From an uncultured Campylobacter sp. (GTDB lineage: Bacteria; Campylobacterota; Campylobacteria; Campylobacterales; Campylobacteraceae), in the NCBI RefSeq assembly GCF_938045225.1, contig NZ_CALINL010000029.1, forward strand, positions 1 through 10,982: DNA of 10,982 nucleotides. The letters are read 5' to 3'. The translations under genes and the position numbers were made by a program. A model generated the notes under the pieces. That model did no database searches. It was not told where the DNA came from and was given only the letters and a program-made list of their open reading frames with translations. Below, piece by piece: positions 6,413 through 10,982 of the stretch (position 1 is its first letter; each line of letters begins with the position of its first letter).

Positions 6413-6496
6413 TTAAATTTGACTCAAATTTAAGCCACGTCAAATTCTATGGCTTAGGCTAAATTTGAGTTCGGATTAGCCTAGTCAAATTTAGCC
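6413..6496. repeat. Four-arm AAATTT inverted-repeat element between the nhaA and hyp operons
   Basis: Four arms share the core AAATTT and pair in alternative ways. A/B: TTAAATTTGA 6413-6422 with TCAAATTTAA 6424-6433, perfect 10 bp with a 1-nt centre. C/D: GGCTAAATTTGA 6457-6468 with TCAAATTTAGCC 6485-6496, perfect 12 bp with a 16-nt loop. A/D: TAAATTTGACT 6414-6424 with AGTCAAATTTA 6483-6493, perfect 11 bp. B/C: ACTCAAATTTAAGCC 6422-6436 with GGCTAAATTTGAGT 6457-6470, one bulge. It starts 17 nt past the stop codon of the gene at 6513 and lies about 100-190 bp upstream of the hypB -10 box. It may end the nhaA operon transcript, although no T-run follows, or bind a regulator. Confidence 0.6.
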
Positions 6497-6512
6497 CTCT
6501 TTGCCGATAAAT

Positions 6513-7040
6513 TTAATGTCCGCGAGACTTGCCCGCGTTTGATTTTTCTACTACGATATCCTTTATGCGGGCTTTGCCGTTATCCATCACGCTGATGACT
6601 GCCGTGGCGTTAAACTCCATCATATCTCGCTCCATCTGCTGCGCCTTTTTAGGCGGCATAAAAAAGGCCTCGATGCCGAAATTTGCGGTATTATAATCAA
6701 CCCTGCCGGCTAAAAACGTCCCGCCGTTAGGTCGCTCGAAGCTATATTTGTCAAATTTATATTTGCCGTCTTTGTCCTGCTTTAAGATAGCGTAAATTTT
6801 ACTACCGTGCAGCTGCTGCCTTTTTCTCAAATTTGAGTCTCTTTTATCCAGCTCATAAACGTCCGCAAAGCCGTAGCTAAGGCGCACGTAATCGCCGCGA
6901 AACATATCGCGCGGATCGTAAAGCGTAGTTTGCAGCAAGATCTCTTTACCAAAATATATAGGCGCGTACGCATACGCAAGCATCGCTACCACGGCTAAAA
7001 TTTGAAATACCGCGGCAGCAAAAATCAGCTTTAGTTTCAT
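6513..7040 (-). CDS. GDYXXLXY-motif membrane-anchored protein
   Basis: The 175-aa protein starts with a single hydrophobic helix (about residues 5-27) serving as an uncleaved anchor or signal. The family-naming motif follows as GDYVRLSY (49-56), just after LYDPRDMFR, with a small beta-rich extracytoplasmic domain to the end. Such proteins occur next to DUF2157/DUF4401 membrane proteins in many bacteria; the biochemical function is not known. The ATG at 7040 overlaps the preceding gene's stop by 4 nt (ATGA) and has AAGGAG 6 nt upstream. The gene closes the nhaA / DUF2157 / GDYXXLXY unit. Confidence 0.85.
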   Translation of the reverse strand: MKLKLIFAAAVFQILAVVAMLAYAYAPIYFGKEILLQTTLYDPRDMFRGDYVRLSYGFADVYELDKRDSNLRKRQQLHGSKIYAILKQDKDGKYKFDKYSFERPNGGTFLAGRVDYNTANFGIEAFFMPPKKAQQMERDMMEFNATAVISVMDNGKARIKDIVVEKSNAGKSRGH

Positions 7041-8320
7041 CTCGCGCTCCTTTTTTTAGAGATCCTAGATACCCCGAGCACCACCAGCGCAAACACCAAA
7101 AACAGCGCGCTGGCGCTGACGTAATCGCCCACTAGATCGACATATCGCACGAACGCCACCCAAAAGATGAGCGCGATGCCGAATTTCATATTATTTTGTT
7201 TGATGAGAGCTACCGCAACGCAAACGCCGATGAGCGAAAACACGCCCTCCTCGTAGCCCGCAAACGCGTCCAAGATAAACGGTAGCGCGACCAAAAGCGC
7301 TCCGACTATTGCGGCGGCGTATTTTTTAAAGTAAAACGCAAGTCCCAAAGAGGCCGCGCAAAATACGGCAAATAGCGCTCCAAACACGCTTTTTAAAAAT
7401 GTAACGCCGTTCCAAACATTCTCGTAGTTCCGGGTGCCGTAAGGCCATGGACGCGAAAAATGCAAGTCCTCGTAAAGCGACATATCAAAGCACAAGATAC
7501 CAGCGCCACAGACGATGCCGACGGTTTTGAGATAAAACGCGAGTTCAAATTTACCCGCTCTCTCAAGCAAAAACGAAGAGCAAACGGCTAGCAAGCAGTA
7601 GCTAAGCGCAAAAAAATGAACGCCGTAAAACGCGTCCTCCACGTGCAAATCAGCTAGAAAATACCTCTCGTAAAGCACGAAAGAGACGATATAAGCAAAC
7701 ACGCTCGCAAAAAGCGCAGCGGTCAGTAGACGCGAGTCATCGCGCCAAAGCACCGCAGCCGAAGCTACTATAAACAGCAAAAATCCATGCGAAACGCCGC
7801 TAAACTCAAACTCCATCAAAAACCAAACAAGCCCCAAAATAAGAGCCTGAAGCGTGATGATGGATTTACGCGTAGCAAGCCCGAGCGCTAAAGCTCCGAC
7901 AGCCCACAGCAGCACGCCGTTTGGCATATGTTCGCCTAGATGGTAAATTTGCGCGACTAAAACGATCGCCGCGCCGTAGCAAAAGTTACCCAGAAAAAAC
8001 AGCGTCGTAGCCTGCGTCTCTTTGCCGTTTTTCTGCGCCAAAACTCCGCTAAAATTTACCGCCGCGAGTATGCCAAGCACGATGATTAGCCTTAGCGCGC
8101 GCGGCAACTCCTCCCAGTTTGCGCCAACTAGAGTAAATAGCGAAAGCGCCAAAAACAGATACGCGACGAGCTTTAATATAAAGCTTCGCCGCTCGTTTGC
8201 GCCCGATAAATCTATATCGTATCTAGCCGCTATCTTGCGCGCCGCCTCATCGCTTACCAGCCCTTCTTCTCGCCACTTCGCAAGCTCGTCTGCGAGAAAA
8301 TTTTTATGAAATATCATCAT
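7037..8320 (-). CDS. DUF2157-type multi-spanning membrane protein
   Basis: This 427-aa protein has a cytoplasmic N-terminus with the DUF2157 signature (LADELAKWREEGLVSDEAAR, then IAARYDI, residues 10-36). About 13-14 hydrophobic segments fill the rest, beginning near residue 45 and ending with a short basic tail (SRISKKRSAR). The helices contain several tryptophans and the segment after the first helix is GANWEELP, typical of the family. The function of DUF2157 proteins is unknown; the standing partnership with GDYXXLXY proteins suggests a shared envelope complex. The start is the first of two ATGs (8320), with GGAG 7 nt upstream inside the end of nhaA. The gap to the nhaA stop is 4 nt and the overlap with the next gene is 4 nt, so it is surely co-transcribed. 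Confidence 0.88.
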   Translation of the reverse strand: MMIFHKNFLADELAKWREEGLVSDEAARKIAARYDIDLSGANERRSFILKLVAYLFLALSLFTLVGANWEELPRALRLIIVLGILAAVNFSGVLAQKNGKETQATTLFFLGNFCYGAAIVLVAQIYHLGEHMPNGVLLWAVGALALGLATRKSIITLQALILGLVWFLMEFEFSGVSHGFLLFIVASAAVLWRDDSRLLTAALFASVFAYIVSFVLYERYFLADLHVEDAFYGVHFFALSYCLLAVCSSFLLERAGKFELAFYLKTVGIVCGAGILCFDMSLYEDLHFSRPWPYGTRNYENVWNGVTFLKSVFGALFAVFCAASLGLAFYFKKYAAAIVGALLVALPFILDAFAGYEEGVFSLIGVCVAVALIKQNNMKFGIALIFWVAFVRYVDLVGDYVSASALFLVFALVVLGVSRISKKRSAR

Positions 8321-8324
8321 TTTT

Positions 8325-9509
8325 CTACTCCACGCATTTCATTATCCTGTGTTGCCCCGCCCAGTAGAGCACCGCATAGCCCGTAGCACCCGAGATCAGC
8401 GATGCGATTAGCACCGCGAGCTTATCGGCGTACGCAAACTCGTAAGTGTCGTGATAGGAGAGCGAATTTATAAAAAGACTCATCGTAAAGCCGATACCGG
8501 TAAGCAAGCAAAGACCGTAAAACTGAGCCGGGTTGCAGTATTTTGGTAGCTTTGCGAGCTTAAATTTGATCGCAAGAAAGCAAAATCCAAACACCCCAAG
8601 CTGCTTGCCCGCAAATAGTCCCAAGATGACGCCTAGCGATACGGGGTGGAAAATCTGCTCCAGCCCGATGCCTTTTAGCGAGATGCCAGCATTTACGAAG
8701 GCAAACACCGGCAGCACGAAAAAGGCGACGTAACCGTGCAGGTCATGCTCTATCTGCTTTAGCATCGAGCCCTCGCCCTCCTTTGCCTTAAGCGGTATGA
8801 AAAATGCCGCCACGACGCCCGCTAACGTCGCATGTACGCCTGATTTTAGCACGCTCACCCAAAGGATAATGCCCAAAATCACGTAGCAGGCTTTTTTATT
8901 TACGCCGGCCAAATTTAAGGCTAAAAGCCCCAAAGTAGCCGCTCCGGCAACTATAAACGATACTGCCGAGAGATGTCCGCTGTAAAATATCGCCATTATC
9001 AAAATCGCGCAAACGTCGTCGATGATAGAGAGCGTCACTAGGAAAATTTTAAGACTCGCCGGCACTCTTTTGCCAAGGATCATGATAAGCCCCAGCGCAA
9101 ACGCCGTATCCGTCGCAGTCGGGATCGCCCAGCCTTTTAGCGCGAAAGCATCGGCGTGGTTAAACGCGTAAAAAACGAGCGCGGGCATGACGATACCGCC
9201 GGCCGCACCCACGATAGGCAGCACGATCTGAGCGGGATTTCGCATCTCGCCCTCGACTATCTCGCGCTTTAGCTCCAGCCCTAAAAGAAAGAAAAAAACC
9301 GCCATAAGCCCGTCGTTTACCCACAAAATAAGCGGCTTTTGCAGGCTAAATTCGCCAAAAACCACGCCCATGTTTATGCGCAAAAAGGAGTTGTAAAATT
9401 CGCTCAAAAAGCCGTTTTGAAATATCATCGCAAAAATCGCGGCAAGGATGAGCAAGATGCCCGAACTCGCCTCGTTTTGGACGAAATTTTTAAAAGAAAT
9501 ATGTTTCAA
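8325..9509 (-). CDS. nhaA: NhaA, Na+/H+ antiporter
   Basis: NhaA exports sodium in exchange for protons across the inner membrane, giving pH and salt tolerance. The 394-aa length matches the family. Diagnostic parts: NDGLMAVFFFLLGLELKRE (65-83); TATDTAFALG (131-140) with the Thr/Asp pair at 133/134; SIIDDV (161-166), where Asp164/Asp165 correspond to the E. coli Asp163/Asp164 ion-binding pair; and Lys302 in LFAGKQLG, matching Lys300. The start is TTG at 9509, with AAGG (9516-9519) 6 nt upstream. The next in-frame ATG is at residue 28, inside the first helix, so TTG is preferred. It heads the three-gene membrane unit and lies 131 bp after nikR; no convincing promoter box was identified in that gap. 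Confidence 0.96.
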   Translation of the reverse strand: MKHISFKNFVQNEASSGILLILAAIFAMIFQNGFLSEFYNSFLRINMGVVFGEFSLQKPLILWVNDGLMAVFFFLLGLELKREIVEGEMRNPAQIVLPIVGAAGGIVMPALVFYAFNHADAFALKGWAIPTATDTAFALGLIMILGKRVPASLKIFLVTLSIIDDVCAILIMAIFYSGHLSAVSFIVAGAATLGLLALNLAGVNKKACYVILGIILWVSVLKSGVHATLAGVVAAFFIPLKAKEGEGSMLKQIEHDLHGYVAFFVLPVFAFVNAGISLKGIGLEQIFHPVSLGVILGLFAGKQLGVFGFCFLAIKFKLAKLPKYCNPAQFYGLCLLTGIGFTMSLFINSLSYHDTYEFAYADKLAVLIASLISGATGYAVLYWAGQHRIMKCVE

Positions 9510-9593
9510 ATTTAACCTTGAGATAAAAAATAACGATCAATTTGGATAATTTTAGCGTCAAAGAGATAAATGCGTAATAAAAGAGAGACTTTC

Positions 9594-9630
9594 GCGGGCA
9601 AATTTGATAGAGCTTATCAGACCTGCCCGC
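9594..9630 (-). terminator. Hairpin, candidate terminator of nikR
   Basis: GCGGGCA (9594-9600) pairs perfectly with TGCCCGC (9624-9630). Inside the loop, GATA and TATC (9606-9618) can form a second small stem. On the minus strand, the sequence after the hairpin is GAAAGTCTCTCTTTTATT, a broken T-rich tract. It lies about 10 nt past the nikR stop, so termination or attenuation before nhaA is plausible. Confidence 0.45.
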
Positions 9631-9640
9631 ATTTTAAGCG

Positions 9641-10054
9641 CTATGAGCGCGGGATGGCGGCCTTGGTGAGTTTTGCAAATTTAACCCCTTTTAGTCCGCC
9701 CATTTTTTCCGCAAATTTCTCGATAGACCCTGCTTTGCCGCGCAGTATCAGAGTCTCTAGGCAGTTATCGTGATCCACGTGGACGTGAGTCGTGCAGGCG
9801 ATATGCAGATTCGCCTTGTGCTCGATGTCCATCATTTTCACGACGAGGTCATTTTGGTGATGTAGATAAATGAGCGTCAAAACGCCGATGAGATCCTCGT
9901 CCGCGTCCTTCCAGCTGTCATTTACTATTTTTTCCCTAATCAGATCGCGAGTAAACTCGCTTCTCGAAGCATAGCCCTGAGCGCTTATTTTGTTGTCAAG
10001 TTCGTCTAATAACTGCTTTGGCAACGAGACGCTAAATCTTATGATATTTTCCAC
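9641..10054 (-). CDS. nikR: NikR, nickel-responsive transcriptional regulator
   Basis: NikR represses (or in Helicobacter both represses and activates) nickel-uptake and nickel-enzyme genes when nickel is bound. The 137-aa protein has the ribbon-helix-helix DNA-binding domain first (IIRFSVSLPKQLLDELD, then YASRSEFTRDLIRE, residues 4-41), then the ACT-like nickel-sensing domain. The four nickel ligands are visible as His79, His90, His92 and Cys98 (HKANLHIACTTHVHVDHDNC), exactly three higher than E. coli His76, His87, His89 and Cys95. The start is GTG at 10054 with a strong AAGGAGG (10060-10066) 5 nt upstream. It sits between hypF and nhaA, apart from any nickel transporter in the window, and has its own TATAAT promoter. 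Targets cannot be read from the window, though the neighbouring hyp genes are natural candidates. Confidence 0.96.
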   Translation of the reverse strand: MENIIRFSVSLPKQLLDELDNKISAQGYASRSEFTRDLIREKIVNDSWKDADEDLIGVLTLIYLHHQNDLVVKMMDIEHKANLHIACTTHVHVDHDNCLETLILRGKAGSIEKFAEKMGGLKGVKFAKLTKAAIPRS

Positions 10055-10082
10055 TATCGCCTCCTTAAAGAAATTATTAGAT

Positions 10083-10088
10083 ATTATA
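10083..10088 (-). promoter_or_regulatory. -10 box of the nikR promoter
   Basis: Extended -10 TGTATAAT on the minus strand, 28 bases before the nikR GTG. A -35 element would fall at about 10106-10111, inside a perfect 14-bp palindrome that also covers the hypF stop codon. This suggests separate transcription of nikR from hypF. Confidence 0.6.
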
Positions 10089-10100
10089 CATCAGAAAACT

Positions 10101-10114
10101 TTAATTTAAATTAA
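10101..10114. repeat. 14-bp palindrome over the nikR -35 region
   Basis: TTAATTTAAATTAA is a perfect palindrome covering the hypF stop codon (10106-10108) and the expected -35 position of the nikR promoter. It could be an operator, but its all-AT composition means chance or an A/T promoter element is also reasonable. Confidence 0.4.
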
Positions 10115-10982
10115 TGTAAGCGCGATTTGACCGATGGCTACCGAAGAGTCGTTTGACGAAAAATTTTTATTTATGTAATACTTCTTACCTTTTTGCTTAA
10201 GAATTAAAATTACATTTTCAAGCAGGGCTTTATTTTGAAAAACTCCGCCTGCGAGCAAGATATCGTTTGACTGCGCGCAAGCCATGTCTGCTACGAGCTT
10301 TGCGAGCCCTTTTATAAAGCCCGTCGCAGCCGTTTTAGCATCGTCTTTTAGAGCTCTTTTAAAGGCCTCTTTAAAGCAAATTTTGTCACTCCTGATTTCA
10401 AACTCATAGCAGGCGTCCAAATTTGCGTCAAAAAGCGCCTCTAGGCTCATCCCTGCCTCGCCCTCGTAGCTAATGGCATCAAGCCCAAGGATCACCGCCG
10501 CAAACGCGTCGAAAATTCGCCCAAGCGAGCTGGTTTTGACGCAGTTTATTTGCTTTTCGTGCAGGATTTTTAGATTTTTTAGCTTAGCGGGCTCAAATTT
10601 AGCCAAAAATGCCTCCGCCTCGCGCTCTAGATCATATTTTAAAATCGCAGCATAAGCGATCTGCCAGATATTTTTCACGCTAGCTTCGCCGCCGATCAGC
10701 AAAATTTCTTCAAATTTGCAAACTCGCTCGTACTCTTTGCCGCGCACTTTTAGTATCTCTCCGCCCCAGACGCTCCCGTCCGCGCCGTATCCCGTACCGT
10801 CAAAGCAAAAGCCCAGATACTCGCGCTTTACGTCCAGATCGTTTTCTAAAATCACCGATAGCAAATGCGCGTGATGATGTTGTATTTGCGTGATATTTGA
10901 GCCGAAATTTACAGCATATTCGCGCGCCCATTTCAAATTTAAAAAATGCGGGTGCAAGTCGGCTACGATCTCGTCAAATTTT
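10106..10982 (-). CDS. hypF: HypF, carbamoyltransferase (C-terminal part, cut by window edge)
   Basis: HypF makes carbamoyl-adenylate from carbamoyl phosphate and ATP and passes the carbamoyl group to HypE. Only the last 291 residues are here; the frame is open through the right edge, so the TTG at 10957 is not a start. The visible part is the Kae1-like domain: VADLHPHF, IQHHHAHLLS (metal-binding HHxxAH), FDGTGYGADGSVWGGE, SSLGRIFDAFAAVILGL, YEGEAGMSLE, LLAGGVFQNKAL and NDSSVAIGQ. The last differs from the common NDGGIALGQ by two serines in place of glycines. The N-terminal acylphosphatase, zinc-finger and YrdC-like domains must lie outside the window. nikR follows in the same direction after a 51-bp gap. 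hypF is separated from the hypBCDEA operon by four genes. Confidence 0.95.
   Translation of the reverse strand, partial: KFDEIVADLHPHFLNLKWAREYAVNFGSNITQIQHHHAHLLSVILENDLDVKREYLGFCFDGTGYGADGSVWGGEILKVRGKEYERVCKFEEILLIGGEASVKNIWQIAYAAILKYDLEREAEAFLAKFEPAKLKNLKILHEKQINCVKTSSLGRIFDAFAAVILGLDAISYEGEAGMSLEALFDANLDACYEFEIRSDKICFKEAFKRALKDDAKTAATGFIKGLAKLVADMACAQSNDILLAGGVFQNKALLENVILILKQKGKKYYINKNFSSNDSSVAIGQIALTLI

Noticed and set aside
9570..9773. Plus-strand 67-codon frame over the nikR 3' end
   Set aside because: Most of it is antisense to nikR and the rest covers the hairpin; no ribosome site or protein-like pattern.
10957..10957. TTG at 10957 as the start of a short HypF
   Set aside because: The frame continues to the window edge with conserved residues (VADLHP spans it), so this is an internal leucine codon.

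Overview
The window reads as a chromosomal segment of a relatively GC-rich Campylobacter (Campylobacterota), plausibly of the oral C. showae/rectus type. The genus call is an inference from the hypBCDEA gene order, the style of the proteins, and the very dense AAATTT motif. No marker gene is present to prove it. Almost everything is on the minus strand, so transcription runs from high to low coordinates. The window is dominated by nickel handling and [NiFe]-hydrogenase maturation.

Layout from the right edge: the 3' two thirds of a Kae1-like HypF domain (partial, cut by the window end); nikR (nickel-responsive repressor) with its own TATAAT promoter; a hairpin terminator candidate; then nhaA, a DUF2157-type multi-spanning membrane protein and a GDYXXLXY-type protein, tightly packed (4-nt gap, then a 4-nt overlap). 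A 236-bp intergenic region follows. It holds an unusual set of four mutually complementary AAATTT-cored arms and a clear TATAAT promoter. The promoter drives hypB-hypC-hypD-hypE-hypA, in which B/C and C/D overlap and the hypE ribosome site abuts the hypD stop. A hairpin plus T-run about 20 nt after hypA closes the operon.

Left of hypA lie two small uncharacterised minus-strand genes (85 or 96 aa, and 181 aa). Next is a gene-poor stretch of about 625 bp that carries what looks like a decayed or frameshifted membrane-protein gene. At the left edge is the 3' end of a plus-strand AsmA-like protein, open to the window start.

Together, HypA/HypB (nickel delivery), HypC/HypD (Fe(CN)2CO assembly) and HypE/HypF (cyanide synthesis from carbamoyl phosphate) form the complete Hyp set. 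NikR would tie expression of some target to intracellular nickel. I see no hydrogenase structural genes, RNA genes, CRISPR arrays or insertion sequences. The least explained signals are: about 80 copies of AAATTT, against roughly 3-5 expected by composition; the four-arm palindromic element before hypB; the small gene whose coding-like frame extends past its first ATG to an ATA; and the frame-shifted remnant. None of these amounts to a demonstrated new system.
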